Shown: one piece after another, positions 1 to 9,341 of the stretch
Layout: each line of letters opens with the position of its first letter
Numbering within the stretch: position 1 is the stretch's first letter
Assembly (NCBI RefSeq): GCF_009755605.1
Contig: NZ_WPNZ01000003.1
Span: 1-64,000, forward strand
Origin: Streptomyces typhae
GTDB taxonomy: Bacteria > Actinomycetota > Actinomycetes > Streptomycetales > Streptomycetaceae
Reading direction: 5' to 3'
DNA length: 64,000 nt
Made by a program: the position numbers and the translations under genes
The notes under the pieces: model-generated
What the model was told of the DNA's origin: nothing
Databases searched by the model: none
What the model saw: the letters and a program-made list of their open reading frames with translations, nothing else

Positions 1-366
1 CCGGCCGCGCCTGAAGCCCCACGCTCGCCGCACGCGCTTGAAAGCCCCGCCCGCCGGACGGTCCCGCCATCCCCCACCGACCGGCCCCGCCCGGAAACCC
101 CACTCGCCGCACGCACCAAAACCCCCGCCCACCGAACGAGCCCGACATCCCCCGCCCACCGGACGGGCCCGACATCCCCGCTCCCGTGCGGACCTGAAAA
201 CCCCTGCTCGCCAGGCGGGCCTGAGAGCCACCCGCTCACCGGACCGGACGGGCCTGACGTCCTTCCGCCCACCGGACGGGCCTCAGAACATCCCGCTCGC
301 CACGCGGGACGAAGCGCCGTTCCGCCCAAGACCGCCCGCCCCACCACCCCGAGGACCGAGGACCCC
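1..366. repeat. Degenerate repeat-rich gap upstream of the glycosyltransferase
   Basis: No gene is supported here. The stretch consists of imperfect reiterations of a segment containing CCGCCCACCGGACGGGCC followed by GACATCC or a similar string, for example near 128-180 and 260-290. Open frames across it are only the by-product of a stop-poor, C-rich repeat. The 3' part holds the GAGGACCGAGGA ribosome-binding region of the next gene. Confidence 0.5.
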
Positions 367-1716
367 GTGCTCACCCCCCACTATCTCCTCTACGCCCTGC
401 CCTTCTTCCTGCTCGCCTGCTTCCTGCTGTACTGGGCCGGCGCCCGCCACGCGTACACGCGCCGCAAGCCCGTCCCGGACGGGGACCCCGCCGCCTTCGA
501 CTGGCACTTCTTCGTGCCGTGCCGGGACGAGGAGACCGTCATCGGGGCGACCGTCGCGCAGTTGCGCGCCGACTTTCCCGCCTCCCATGTGTGGGTCGTC
601 GACGACGACAGCGACGACACCACCGCGGCGGTCGTGGCCGGGCTCGCCGACGGTGACGGCCAGGTGCACCTGGTGTCGCGTCGGCGCCCCGACGCCCGTA
701 TCGGCAAGGGCGCGGCGCTCAACTCGGCGTACGCGGCCCTGAACGACTTCCTGCCCGTGGCCGCGGACCGCTCCCGTACCGTCGTGTGCGTCGTCGACGC
801 CGACGGGCGGCTCGCCCCGGACGCGCTCGCGCGGGTCAGCGGCGACGCCGGGTTCGGTGACCCGGAGACCGGCGGGGTGCAGGTCAGCGTGCGGATGCGC
901 AATGTCGCGGACGCCCGGCCGCTGCCCGAGCGCGGGCGTGCCGCCAACGCCGTGGCGCGGCTGCTCGTCCGGATGCAGGACATGGAGTTCGCGGTGTCCA
1001 ACGCGGGCATGCAGCTGCTGCGCGGCCGCACCGGTTCGGTCGGCCTCGGTGGCAACGGCCAGTTCACGCGGCTCACCTCGCTCGACCGGATCGCGGCGGC
1101 GGAGCGCCGCCCCTGGCAGCGCGACGCGCTCCTGGAGGACTACGAACTCGGCCTGCACATGATCCTCGGCGGCTACCGGATCGCCCACATCGCCGACACC
1201 CACGTCTCGCAGGAGGCACTGCCGCGCGCCCGCCGCTTCCTCACCCAGCGCACCCGCTGGGCGCAGGGCAACCTGCAGTGCGTGCGCTACGCGCCCCGCA
1301 TCGTCGGCTCCCGGCACTACTCGGGCCGGGGCGTCCTGGAGACCCTGTACACCTTCATGCAGCCCCTCGCGCACGTGGCGACGCTCGTCCTGAGCGTGAT
1401 CCTGCTCGCCGCCGTCGTCGCGGGCGGTTCCATGCGGGACGCGTTCCTCGGGAACTGGCCGCTGATCCTGCTGCTGTGCGCCCTGTCGGTGCTGCCGTTC
1501 GTGGCCTGGGGGCCGCTCTACCGCCGGGACTTCGCACCCGACCGCTCCCGCCTCACCGGTCTGCTCTGGGGGCTCGCGCTGTGGCTGTACGCGTACCACG
1601 TGTTCGTCGTGGCGGCCCGCGGGTTCCTGCGCCTGCTGCGGGGCCGCAACGGGTGGGCCAAGACGCGGCGCAACGCGGAGGCCGTGGGGACGGGGCCGGT
1701 GGCGACGGAGGCCTGA
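367..1716 (+). CDS. Membrane-bound family 2 glycosyltransferase
   Basis: A 449-aa GT-A type processive glycosyltransferase that would use a nucleotide-sugar at the inner face of the membrane. It starts at GTG preceded by GAGGACCGAGGA. An N-terminal membrane segment (residues about 6-25) is followed by the catalytic domain. That domain shows the first Asp cluster VVDDDSDD (about 77-84), the metal-binding VVDADG (about 142-147), the acceptor-side LLEDYELG (about 256-263) and QRTRWAQG (about 294-301), which matches the QxxRW signature of cellulose, hyaluronan and poly-GlcNAc synthases. Two or three further membrane helices lie in the last 130 residues. No PilZ domain or partner synthase subunit is adjacent, so the product (exopolysaccharide or glycolipid) cannot be named. 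A strong hairpin follows the stop codon, so it is probably monocistronic. Confidence 0.85.
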   Translation: MLTPHYLLYALPFFLLACFLLYWAGARHAYTRRKPVPDGDPAAFDWHFFVPCRDEETVIGATVAQLRADFPASHVWVVDDDSDDTTAAVVAGLADGDGQVHLVSRRRPDARIGKGAALNSAYAALNDFLPVAADRSRTVVCVVDADGRLAPDALARVSGDAGFGDPETGGVQVSVRMRNVADARPLPERGRAANAVARLLVRMQDMEFAVSNAGMQLLRGRTGSVGLGGNGQFTRLTSLDRIAAAERRPWQRDALLEDYELGLHMILGGYRIAHIADTHVSQEALPRARRFLTQRTRWAQGNLQCVRYAPRIVGSRHYSGRGVLETLYTFMQPLAHVATLVLSVILLAAVVAGGSMRDAFLGNWPLILLLCALSVLPFVAWGPLYRRDFAPDRSRLTGLLWGLALWLYAYHVFVVAARGFLRLLRGRNGWAKTRRNAEAVGTGPVATEA

Positions 1717-1765
1717 CCTACGAGGGCCGACGGGAGCGGACGAGGGCCGACGGGGGCGGATACGG

Positions 1766-1809
1766 CGAAGGCGCCCGGAACTCGGTATCCGATGTTCCGG
1801 GCGCCTTCG
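1766..1809. terminator. Bidirectional hairpin terminator
   Basis: A perfect 16-bp inverted repeat (arms 1766-1781 and 1794-1809, 12-nt loop) lies between the converging glycosyltransferase and valS genes. The symmetrical stem, with AAGG on one side and CCTT on the other, can serve both strands. Confidence 0.8.
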
Positions 1810-1875
1810 AAGCGCTACCCAGCTGCCCAGCTGCCCAGCTGGCAAGTCTCCCAGTCGCCGAGCCGCCCGCCGGCG

Positions 1876-4500
1876 TTACGCGGCCGGGAGGCCGTCCAGC
1901 TGCGCCTGGAGGCGGGCGATGTCCTCCTCGGCCTTGGCGAGCCTGCCGCGGATCTTGTCCACGACCTGGTCGGGCGCCTTCGCCAGGAACGCCTCGTTGC
2001 CGAGCTTGCCGGTGGCCTGGGCCTTCTCCTTCTCGGCGGCGGCGAGGTCCTTGGCGAGCCGCTTGCGCTCCGCCGCCACGTCGATCGTGCCCGACAGGTC
2101 GAGCGCGACCGTGGCGCCGGAGACCGGCAGCGTCGCCGTGGCCGCGAAGCCCTCGCCCTCCGGCTGGAGGCGCAGGAGCTGGCGGACCGCGGCCTCGTGC
2201 GGGGCGAACGGCGTGCCGTCCAGGGTGAGGCGGGCCGGGACCTTCTGGCCCGGCTGGAGGCCCTGGTCGGCGCGGAACCGGCGGACCTCGGTGACCAGGT
2301 CCTGGAGGGAGCGGATCTCCTGCTCGGCGGCCGGGTCCCGGAAGCCGGAGTCGGCGGGCCACTGGGCGATCACGACGGACTCACCGCCGGTGAGGGTCGT
2401 CCACAGCGTCTCCGTCACGAACGGCACGACCGGGTGCAGGAGGCGCAGCGTGACGTCGAGGACCTCGCCGAGGACGCGCTTGCTGACCTCCGCGGCCGGG
2501 CCGCCCGCCATGAACGTGGTCTTGGACAGCTCCACGTACCAGTCGAAGACCTCGTCCCAGGCGAAGTGGAACAGGGCGTCGGAGAGCTTCGCGAACTGGT
2601 AGTCCTCGTAGTACGCGTCGACCTCGGCGACCACTGTGTTCAGGCGGGAGAGGATCCAGCGGTCGGTCGCCGACATGTCGGCGGCGTCCGGGAGCGGGCC
2701 CTCGACGGTGGCGCCGTTCATCAGGGCGAAGCGGGTGGCGTTCCAGATCTTGTTGGCGAAGTTCCGGGAGCCCTGCACCCAGTCCTCGCCGATCGGGACG
2801 TCCACGCCGGGGTTGGCGCCGCGGGCGAGGGTGAAGCGCAGCGCGTCGGAGCCGTACTTGTCCATCCAGTCCAGCGGGTTGACCGCGTTGCCGAAGGACT
2901 TCGACATCTTCTTGCCGAACTGGTCGCGGACCATGCCGTGCAGGGCGATGGTGTGGAACGGCGGGGTGCCGTCCATCGCGTACAGGCCGAACATCATCAT
3001 CCGGGCGACCCAGAAGAAGAGGATGTCGTAGCCGGTGACGAGGACGGAGTTCGGGTAGAACTTCGCGAGGCTCTCGGTGTTCTCCGGCCAGCCGAGGGTG
3101 GAGAAGGGCCACAGGCCGGAGGAGAACCAGGTGTCGAGGACGTCGGTGTCCTGCGTCCAGCCCTCGCCGGTGGGCGCCTCGTCGTCGGGGCCGACGCAGA
3201 CGACCTCGCCGTTCGGCCCGTACCAGACCGGGATGCGGTGGCCCCACCAGAGCTGGCGCGAGATGCACCAGTCGTGGAGGTTGTCGACCCAGTCGAAGTA
3301 GCGCTTCTCCATCTCCTGCGGGTGGATCTTGACCTGGCCGTCGCGGACCGCGTCACCGGCGGCCTTGGCGAGCGGGCCGACCTTGACCCACCACTGCATG
3401 GACAGGCGCGGCTCGATCGTCGTCTTGCAGCGCGAGCAGTGCCCCACGGAGTGGGTGTACGGGCGCTTCTCGGCGACGACGCGGCCCTCGGCGCGCAGCG
3501 CGCCGACGATGGCGGACCGGGCCTCCAGGCGGTCCAGGCCCTGGAAGGGGCCGGGGACCGTGATCACGGCGTGCTCGTCCATGACCGCGAGGTTCGGCAG
3601 GTCGTGGCGGCGGCCGATCTCGAAGTCGTTCGGGTCGTGGGCGGGCGTCACCTTGACGGCGCCGGTGCCGAACTCGGGGTCGACGTGCGTGTCGGCGACG
3701 ACCGGGATGGCGCGGTCGGTGAGCGGCAGCTTGATGGTCCTGCCGATCAGGTGCTTGTAACGCTCGTCGTCGGGGTGCACGGCGACGGCCGTGTCGCCGA
3801 GCATGGTCTCGGCGCGGGTGGTCGCGACGACGAGGGTCTCGTCGCCGTCCCCGTACGTGATCGAGACCAGCTCGCCGTCGTCGTCCTGGTACTCGACCTC
3901 GATGTCCGAGATCGCCGTGAGACAGCGCGGGCACCAGTTGATGATGCGCTCGGCGCGGTAGATCAGCTCGTCGTCGTAGAGCCGCTTGAAGATCGTCTGG
4001 ACGGCCTTGGACAGGCCCTCGTCCATGGTGAACCGCTCGCGCGACCACGCGACGCCGTCGCCGAGGCGGCGCATCTGGCCGGAGATCTGGCCGCCGGACT
4101 CGCCCTTCCACTGCCACACGCGCTCGACGAAGGCCTCCCGGCCGAGGTCGTGCCGGGACTTGCCCTCCTTGCCGAGCTCGCGCTCGACCACGTTCTGGGT
4201 GGCGATACCGGCGTGGTCCATGCCCGGCTGCCACAGGACCTCGTACCCCTGCATGCGCTTGCGGCGGGTCAGGGCGTCGATGAGGGTGTGCTCGAAGGCG
4301 TGGCCCAGGTGCAGGCTGCCGGTGACGTTCGGCGGCGGGATGACGACGGTGAAGGGCTCCTTGTCGCTCTTCGCGTCCGCGTCGAAGTAACCGCGCTCTA
4401 CCCAGCGCTCGTACAGCACCCCTTCCACCTCGGCCGGCGCGTACTGCGTCGGGAGCTCGGGGGTGGTCGCTGGCGGCTGCTGCTGAGCGTTCTCGGTCAC
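1876..4500 (-). CDS. valS: Valyl-tRNA synthetase
   Basis: Charges tRNA-Val with valine in the cytoplasm. The 874-aa protein has the usual length of bacterial ValRS. The class I HIGH motif appears as HLGH in [12 protein letters not shown] (about residues 61-72). The KMSKS loop appears as [17 protein letters not shown] near residue 530. An editing (CP1) domain lies between them, and the C-terminal region ends in a charged helical arm with many Lys, Glu and Ala residues typical of the ValRS coiled coil. The start is GTG. No Shine-Dalgarno sequence is visible; instead a -10-like TAAACT (complement of 4507-4512) ends six bases before the start, which suggests a leaderless mRNA. In other streptomycetes folC is often downstream of valS; here the neighbour is a convergent glycosyltransferase. 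Confidence 0.97.
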   Translation of the reverse strand: MTENAQQQPPATTPELPTQYAPAEVEGVLYERWVERGYFDADAKSDKEPFTVVIPPPNVTGSLHLGHAFEHTLIDALTRRKRMQGYEVLWQPGMDHAGIATQNVVERELGKEGKSRHDLGREAFVERVWQWKGESGGQISGQMRRLGDGVAWSRERFTMDEGLSKAVQTIFKRLYDDELIYRAERIINWCPRCLTAISDIEVEYQDDDGELVSITYGDGDETLVVATTRAETMLGDTAVAVHPDDERYKHLIGRTIKLPLTDRAIPVVADTHVDPEFGTGAVKVTPAHDPNDFEIGRRHDLPNLAVMDEHAVITVPGPFQGLDRLEARSAIVGALRAEGRVVAEKRPYTHSVGHCSRCKTTIEPRLSMQWWVKVGPLAKAAGDAVRDGQVKIHPQEMEKRYFDWVDNLHDWCISRQLWWGHRIPVWYGPNGEVVCVGPDDEAPTGEGWTQDTDVLDTWFSSGLWPFSTLGWPENTESLAKFYPNSVLVTGYDILFFWVARMMMFGLYAMDGTPPFHTIALHGMVRDQFGKKMSKSFGNAVNPLDWMDKYGSDALRFTLARGANPGVDVPIGEDWVQGSRNFANKIWNATRFALMNGATVEGPLPDAADMSATDRWILSRLNTVVAEVDAYYEDYQFAKLSDALFHFAWDEVFDWYVELSKTTFMAGGPAAEVSKRVLGEVLDVTLRLLHPVVPFVTETLWTTLTGGESVVIAQWPADSGFRDPAAEQEIRSLQDLVTEVRRFRADQGLQPGQKVPARLTLDGTPFAPHEAAVRQLLRLQPEGEGFAATATLPVSGATVALDLSGTIDVAAERKRLAKDLAAAEKEKAQATGKLGNEAFLAKAPDQVVDKIRGRLAKAEEDIARLQAQLDGLPAA

Positions 4501-4506
4501 GGGGTC

Positions 4507-4512
4507 AGTTTA
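4507..4512 (-). promoter_or_regulatory. Candidate -10 element for leaderless valS transcript
   Basis: On the minus strand TAAACT lies six bases upstream of the valS GTG, the spacing expected if transcription starts at the start codon itself. A poor -35 candidate (TTCGGG) lies about 18 bases further upstream. No purine-rich ribosome-binding site is seen between this element and the start. Confidence 0.4.
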
Positions 4513-4664
4513 GAGGTGTCACAGAGTGGTCCCGAAACCCGAATCTTCAGTAACGGTTGCCGTCCCGGTCCCCACCCCACGCTCCAGGTCGGTCAGGATG
4601 TCGGGACCACATAAGCGCGCGGGAGTATGAGGGCGCGCTCAGGCGTTCGAGGGGATCCCCAGTA

Positions 4665-5684
4665 ATGAGCTACAACCAGCCGGGCCCGTACGGCGGGCAG
4701 CAGCCGCAGCAGCCCGGACCGTACGGCGGTGGCCAGCCGCAGCAGCCTGGCCCCTACGGCCAGCAGCCGCCGCAGGCCCCGCAGCCCGGCTACGGCTACC
4801 CGCAGCAGCCGCCCCAGCAGCCGGGATACGGGCACCCCCAGCAACCCCCGGGCGGCGTCCCGCCGCAGCAGCCCTACGGCCAGCCCGGCTACAGCCAGCC
4901 GCAGCAGCCCGGCCCCTACGGGCAGCCGCCGCAAGGCCCCTACGGCCAGGTACCGCCGCCCCCTCCGGGCGGAGGCGGCGGGAAGAAGACGGGCCTGGTC
5001 ATCGGGGCGGTCGCGGTGGTCGCGGCGATCGGGGTGGGGGCGTACTTCGTGCTGGGGAGCAGTGACAGCGGCGGCTCCGGCAAGGTCAAGGACGACGGCG
5101 CGCACAAGCTGACCACCCCCGAGACGGTCCTCACCGACTACAAGAAGAAGCCGGGCAGCGCCAGCGGCGGCGACATGTCCTCGGAGCAGACGAAGAACGC
5201 CGCGAAGTTCGGGGTGAAGGACCCCAAGGAGATCGCCGCGCAGTACAGCTCCGGCAGCCAGGACAACCCGCTCGCGCAGAAGATCCTCCAGTTCAACGGT
5301 GTCTACGGGGAGATCGAGGACCCTGCGGCGGTCGTCGACAAGATGTTCGCGGAGGCCAGGAAGAAGTCCGAGAAGAGCGACGCGAGCGGCACCGGGCGCA
5401 AGGTGACCGTCGTCGGCGAGCCGAAGTCGTACAACCCGTCGGCTCTGGACGGCGCGGTGATGAAGTGCCAGGAGATGAAGTACGCCATGGGCTCGTCGTC
5501 GTCCTCCACCAGCCAGGGGCCCAAGGAGATGTCGATGGCCACCTGCATATGGGGCGACAAGAGCACCATCGGCGTGGTCGTCACCACGACCGTGGCGGAC
5601 GCGCTCGCCAACAAGGCCGCCGATTTGGCGGACGGCGCGGAGAAGGCCGCCGGCTTCCGCAAGGAGGCCCGCGTCAAGCTCTGA
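4665..5684 (+). CDS. PQG-rich single-pass membrane protein, paralogue 1 of 3
   Basis: A 339-aa protein of unknown function. The start is taken at ATG 4665 (MSYNQPGPYGG) because the paralogue downstream begins the same way; a 36-codon in-frame extension upstream lacks composition support. Residues 1-105 are a low-complexity tail of QQPGPYG, PGYGYPQQ and PYGQ repeats, followed by GGGGGKK and one membrane helix (about 106-129). The remaining 200 residues form the presumed extracellular domain. It begins DDGAHKLTTPETVLTDYKKK and contains one KCQE cysteine and one ATCIWGD cysteine, suggesting a disulphide. Topology would be tail-in, domain-out. The same domain recurs in the next two genes. The function cannot be inferred; cytoplasmic Pro/Gln/Gly tails of this type are common in actinobacterial membrane proteins. 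Confidence 0.85.
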   Translation: MSYNQPGPYGGQQPQQPGPYGGGQPQQPGPYGQQPPQAPQPGYGYPQQPPQQPGYGHPQQPPGGVPPQQPYGQPGYSQPQQPGPYGQPPQGPYGQVPPPPPGGGGGKKTGLVIGAVAVVAAIGVGAYFVLGSSDSGGSGKVKDDGAHKLTTPETVLTDYKKKPGSASGGDMSSEQTKNAAKFGVKDPKEIAAQYSSGSQDNPLAQKILQFNGVYGEIEDPAAVVDKMFAEARKKSEKSDASGTGRKVTVVGEPKSYNPSALDGAVMKCQEMKYAMGSSSSSTSQGPKEMSMATCIWGDKSTIGVVVTTTVADALANKAADLADGAEKAAGFRKEARVKL

Positions 5685-5760
5685 TGTCAGCAGCCGCCCG
5701 CTGACGTCTGCGGATGTCTGCTGACGTCTGCTGACATACCGACGCGGGTCGCGTACGCGC

Positions 5761-5793
5761 AGCGGGCCCCGGCCGCCACGGCCGGGGCCCGCT
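5761..5793. terminator. Hairpin terminator
   Basis: A 14-bp perfect inverted repeat (arms 5761-5774 and 5780-5793, loop GCCAC) lies between the first two paralogues, just upstream of the second gene's leader. It implies the two genes are separate transcription units. The short stretch before it (5687-5740) reiterates CTGACGTCTGC-like words. Confidence 0.7.
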
Positions 5794-5844
5794 TCCGTCA
5801 CGATGGGGTGGCGCAGCACCGTATCCCGAAGGGGGAACCGAGGA

Positions 5845-6894
5845 ATGAGCCACAACCAGCCGGGCCCGTACGGCGGGCAGCAGCCGCAGCAGCCAGGCCC
5901 CTACGGCGGCGGGCAGCAGCCCCCGCAGCCGGGCCCCTACGGGCAGCCCCAGCAGCCCGCGCAGCCCGGCTACGGCTACCCGCAGCAGCCGCCCCAGCAG
6001 CCGGGATACGGGCACCCCCAGCAACCCCCGGGCGGCGTCCCGCCGCAGCAGCCCTACGGCCAGCCCGGCTACGGGCAGCCGCAGCAGCCCGGCCCCTACG
6101 GGCAGCAGGCCCCTTACGGCCAGCAGACCCCGTACGGGCAGCAGCCCCAGGCCCCCTACGGCCAGGTCCCGCCGCCCCCGCCGGGCGGAGGCGGCGGCAA
6201 GAAGACGGGCCTGATCATCGGCGCGGTCGCGGTCGTCGCCGCCATCGCCGTGGGCGCCTACTTCGTCCTCGGCGGCAGCGACAGCGGCTCCGGCAAGGTC
6301 GAGGACGACGGCCCGCACAAGCTGACCACCCCCGAGACCGTCCTCTCCGAGTACAAGAAGGAGTCCGGCAGCGGTGGCGGGGGCATGTCCTCCAGCGACA
6401 TCAAGGAGGCCAGGAAGTTCGGGGTGAAGAACCCCAAGGACGTCAGCGCCCAGTACCAGGCGGGCGACGAGGAGAACCCGCTCAGCCTGAAGCTGATCGA
6501 GTTCGGCGGCGTGTACGGGGAGATCGCCGATCCGGAGAAGACCCTCGACGCCATGTTCGCCAACATGAAGAAGGAGTCCGAGGAGGACAAGGAGGGCGCG
6601 TCCGGCGACCGCGAGATCGAGATGACCGGCGACCCCAAGTCCTACAACCCCGACTCCCTCGACGGCGCGATCCTCAAGTGCCAGGAGGCGAAGGCGTCCA
6701 ACTTCGACTCGGGCGGCGGCGCGGGGGCGCCCAAGGAGATGAAGGTCGTGTTCTGCCTGTGGGCGGACCACAGCACGCTCGGTTTCGCCACGCCCATGGA
6801 GGTCGCCGGGATGGCGGCGGGCAAGGCCGCCGACCCCGAGGCTGCCGCGGAGACCACCGCCAAGCTGCGCAAGGAGATCCGCGTCAAGATCTGA
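5845..6894 (+). CDS. PQG-rich single-pass membrane protein, paralogue 2 of 3
   Basis: A 349-aa protein that closely copies its upstream neighbour. ATG 5845 follows GGGGGAACCGAGGA, which fixes the start (MSHNQPGPYGG). The Pro/Gln/Gly/Tyr repeat tail is slightly longer (residues 1-118) and carries extra PYGQQ units. A membrane helix follows at about 119-144, then the DDGPHKLTTPETVLSEYKKE domain. That domain has the shared GVYGEIADPEKT segment and the conserved cysteine pair (LKCQEAK and VFCLWAD). Long stretches of DNA in the tail are identical to paralogue 1, consistent with recent duplication or gene conversion. Function unknown. Confidence 0.86.
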   Translation: MSHNQPGPYGGQQPQQPGPYGGGQQPPQPGPYGQPQQPAQPGYGYPQQPPQQPGYGHPQQPPGGVPPQQPYGQPGYGQPQQPGPYGQQAPYGQQTPYGQQPQAPYGQVPPPPPGGGGGKKTGLIIGAVAVVAAIAVGAYFVLGGSDSGSGKVEDDGPHKLTTPETVLSEYKKESGSGGGGMSSSDIKEARKFGVKNPKDVSAQYQAGDEENPLSLKLIEFGGVYGEIADPEKTLDAMFANMKKESEEDKEGASGDREIEMTGDPKSYNPDSLDGAILKCQEAKASNFDSGGGAGAPKEMKVVFCLWADHSTLGFATPMEVAGMAAGKAADPEAAAETTAKLRKEIRVKI

Positions 6895-6922
6895 CCCGTG
6901 GGGGTCGGTCGTACGAACAGCG

Positions 6923-6950
6923 CGAGGGCCCGGCTCCGGCCGGGCCCTCG
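6923..6950. terminator. Hairpin terminator
   Basis: An 11-bp inverted repeat (arms 6923-6933 and 6940-6950, 6-nt loop) lies directly downstream of the second paralogue. Confidence 0.6.
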
Positions 6951-6974
6951 GCATGCGTCAGGGAGTAACGAGCA

Positions 6975-7697
6975 GTGAGCGGACGAGAAGTGAGCGGCGC
7001 GAGGGGCGCGGGCGTGGCCGTGGAGGCGGTGGTGCTCGCACTCCTCGGGGCGGTCTGCGTCGGGTGCGGCGGTAGCGACGCGTCCGGCGGCAGTGAGGGC
7101 GCGGGCGGCGGCAAGGCCGGGGCGGTCGTGGACGACGGGCCGCACAAGCTGGTGGCGCCGAAGACCGTGCTCGGCGGGTACCGGACGGTCGACGGCATCA
7201 CCTCGGCCGGTCTTGAAGGCCACGCGCGGCTCGGGGTGCGCGACGCCGAGAACGTCCAGGCCGTGTACGGGTCCGGCGCCAAGGGCAATCCGATGGGCGG
7301 TGGGATGATCCAGTTCACCGGTGTGTACGGGAAGATCGCCGATCCGGAGAAGACCGTCGACGCGATGTTCTCCGACCTTGAGGACAAGGCGGAGAAGAAG
7401 GGCAGGGGCGGCGAGCGGAACGAGATGCTCGGCACGCCGCAGGACTTCGACGCGGACGGCGCGGTCCTCAAGTGCCAGGCGACGAAGGTGTCCCAGGGCT
7501 CCGCCGCCGGTACGGGTTCCGGCCCCGAGGAGGCCCGTACGGCCCGCATGGCCCTGTGCGCCTGGGCGGACCGCAGCACCGCCGCGGTGGTACTGCCGAT
7601 GGACGTCCGCGCCATCAAGGCGGGCAGGGCGACACCCCTCCGCGAGGCGGCGGAGACGACGAGGAAGCTGCGCGCGGAGGTCCGCGTCGAACGCTGA
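6975..7697 (+). CDS. Exported paralogue 3 of the valS-clpX family, probable lipoprotein
   Basis: A 240-aa protein starting at GTG. It has lost (or never had) the PQG tail and instead carries a hydrophobic export segment (about residues 14-36) ending in VCVGCGGS. That resembles a lipobox but has Cys at -3, so lipidation is plausible rather than certain. The rest aligns by eye with the outer domain of the two upstream proteins: DDGPHKLVAPKTVLGGY, GVYGKIADPEKTVDAMF, a KCQATK cysteine and an ALCAWAD cysteine. The same domain is therefore presented by two anchoring modes, a transmembrane helix with a cytoplasmic tail versus a signal peptide. Function unknown. A very long hairpin follows. Confidence 0.8.
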   Translation: MSGREVSGARGAGVAVEAVVLALLGAVCVGCGGSDASGGSEGAGGGKAGAVVDDGPHKLVAPKTVLGGYRTVDGITSAGLEGHARLGVRDAENVQAVYGSGAKGNPMGGGMIQFTGVYGKIADPEKTVDAMFSDLEDKAEKKGRGGERNEMLGTPQDFDADGAVLKCQATKVSQGSAAGTGSGPEEARTARMALCAWADRSTAAVVLPMDVRAIKAGRATPLREAAETTRKLRAEVRVER

Positions 7698-7725
7698 CTG
7701 GGCCCACTCCGACGGCGGCGTCGCC

Positions 7726-7749
7726 GGCAACGGCAACGGCAACGGCAAC
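7726..7749 (+). repeat. GGCAAC microsatellite (4 units)
   Basis: Four exact tandem copies of the 6-mer GGCAAC run directly into the left arm of the long terminator hairpin. Non-coding. Confidence 0.8.
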
Positions 7750-7799
7750 GCCGAGGGGCGCCGAGCGAGTTCGTCTCGCTGGGCGCCCCTCGGCGTTGC
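7745..7799. terminator. Long bidirectional hairpin between paralogue 3 and clpX
   Basis: The left arm 7745-7769 pairs with the right arm 7775-7799. The 18 outer base pairs are perfect, then one mismatch and six more pairs surround a small loop. It sits between convergent genes and is followed on the plus side by a T-rich repeat, so it can end transcription from both sides. Confidence 0.8.
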
Positions 7800-7837
7800 T
7801 TGTTACTTGTTGCTTGTTGCTTGTTGCTTGTTGCTTG
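7796..7837 (+). repeat. TTGCTTG 7-bp tandem repeat (6 units)
   Basis: Six consecutive copies of TTGCTTG, the second being TTACTTG, begin inside the right arm of the terminator and run to just before the clpX stop codon. It is unusually T-rich for this genome and non-coding. Confidence 0.8.
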
Positions 7838-7849
7838 CCGTCGTGTCGG

Positions 7850-9136
7850 CTACGCCGACTTCTGCTCGCCGGGGCCGGAACCCCGCGCGTCGCGCGGCAC
7901 CAGCGTCGGGTTCACGTTCGAGTGGACGACGTCCGCCGTGATGACGACACGGGCGACGTCCTTGCGGGACGGGACCTCGTACATCACCGACTGGAGGACC
8001 TCCTCCATGATGGCGCGCAGGCCGCGGGCGCCGGTCTGGCGGAGGATGGCCTGGTCGGCGATGGCCTCCAGGGCCTCGCGCTCGAAGTCCAGCTCCACGC
8101 CGTCGAGTTCGAACAGGCGCTGGTACTGCTTGACGAGGGCGTTGCGCGGCTCGACCAGGATCTGGAGGAGCGCCTCGCGGTCCAGGTTGTGCACGGACGT
8201 GATGACCGGGAGGCGGCCGATGAACTCGGGGATCATCCCGAACTTCACCAGGTCCTCCGGCATGATGTCCTCGAACTGGTCCTTCTCCTCCAGCTCCCGC
8301 TTGGAGCGGATGGTGGCGCCGAAGCCGATGCCCTTGGCTCCCGCCCGCGCCTCGATGATCTTCTCCAGGCCCGCGAAGGCGCCGCCCACGATGAACAGCA
8401 CGTTCGTCGTGTCGATCTGGATGAACTCCTGGTGCGGGTGCTTGCGGCCGCCCTGCGGCGGTACGGAGGCCGTCGTGCCCTCCAGGATCTTGAGCAGGGC
8501 CTGCTGGACGCCTTCGCCGGAGACGTCACGCGTGATCGACGGGTTCTCGCTCTTCCGGGCGACCTTGTCGATCTCGTCGATGTAGATGATGCCCGTCTCG
8601 GCCTTCTTGACGTCGTAGTCGGCGGCCTGGATGAGCTTCAGGAGGATGTTTTCCACGTCCTCGCCGACATAACCCGCCTCCGTGAGCGCCGTCGCGTCGG
8701 CGATGGCGAAAGGGACGTTCAGCATGCGGGCGAGCGTCTGGGCGAGCAGCGTCTTGCCGGAGCCGGTGGGGCCGAGCAGCAGGATGTTGGACTTCGCCAG
8801 CTCGATGGCGTCCTCGCGGCCCTGCGCGCCGCCGTTCTCCCCGGCCTGGACGCGCTTGTAGTGGTTGTAGACGGCTACGGACAGCGCCTTCTTGGCGGGT
8901 TCCTGGCCGACCACGTACCCCTCGAGGAACTCGTAGATCTCGCGGGGCTTGGGCAGTTCCTCCCAGCGGACCTCGCTCGTCTCGGCGAGCTCCTCCTCGA
9001 TGATCTCGTTGCAGAGATCGATGCACTCATCGCAGATGTACACGCCGGGGCCTGCGATGAGCTTCTTGACCTGCTTCTGACTCTTTCCGCAGAACGAGCA
9101 CTTGAGCAGATCGCCGCCGTCACCGATGCGTGCCAC
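7850..9136 (-). CDS. clpX: ATP-dependent protease ATP-binding subunit ClpX
   Basis: Hexameric AAA+ unfoldase that recognises, unfolds and translocates proteins into the ClpP chamber. The 428-aa length matches the family. The N-terminal C4 zinc-binding domain is visible (CSFCGK and CDECIDLC, residues about 13-40). It is followed by Walker A GPTGSGKT, Walker [10 protein letters not shown], pore-loop and sensor regions, and the ClpP-contacting IGF-type loop (KGIGFGAT). The start is GTG preceded by AAGGGGAAG. It lies 205 bp downstream of clpP2 on the same strand and likely has its own promoter. A near-match to a ClgR site, GTTCGC with the half-site one base off spacing, lies at 9243-9257. Confidence 0.97.
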   Translation of the reverse strand: MARIGDGGDLLKCSFCGKSQKQVKKLIAGPGVYICDECIDLCNEIIEEELAETSEVRWEELPKPREIYEFLEGYVVGQEPAKKALSVAVYNHYKRVQAGENGGAQGREDAIELAKSNILLLGPTGSGKTLLAQTLARMLNVPFAIADATALTEAGYVGEDVENILLKLIQAADYDVKKAETGIIYIDEIDKVARKSENPSITRDVSGEGVQQALLKILEGTTASVPPQGGRKHPHQEFIQIDTTNVLFIVGGAFAGLEKIIEARAGAKGIGFGATIRSKRELEEKDQFEDIMPEDLVKFGMIPEFIGRLPVITSVHNLDREALLQILVEPRNALVKQYQRLFELDGVELDFEREALEAIADQAILRQTGARGLRAIMEEVLQSVMYEVPSRKDVARVVITADVVHSNVNPTLVPRDARGSGPGEQKSA

Positions 9137-9341
9137 GGTGTGCTTCCCCTTCGCCTGGGAGACGCCGTTGGTCCAGCGGCTCCTGGTGCCTTGTATCCGA
9201 CGGTACCTTGCCTGGCCCCTCGTTCGGGCCCCCCTTGGCGTGGTTCGCTTCGACGCGGGTCGTGCCGAGGGGTGGGCGGACGGTGCCCCGACGCCCCGGA
9301 CGAGGCCGGCAGGTGGTCTCGCCCGGGGCTCGGCCGAGCTC

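Noticed and set aside
1792..4614. 940-codon plus-strand frame opposite valS
   Set aside because: Shadow of valS; no ribosome-binding site, no domain, skewed amino-acid content.
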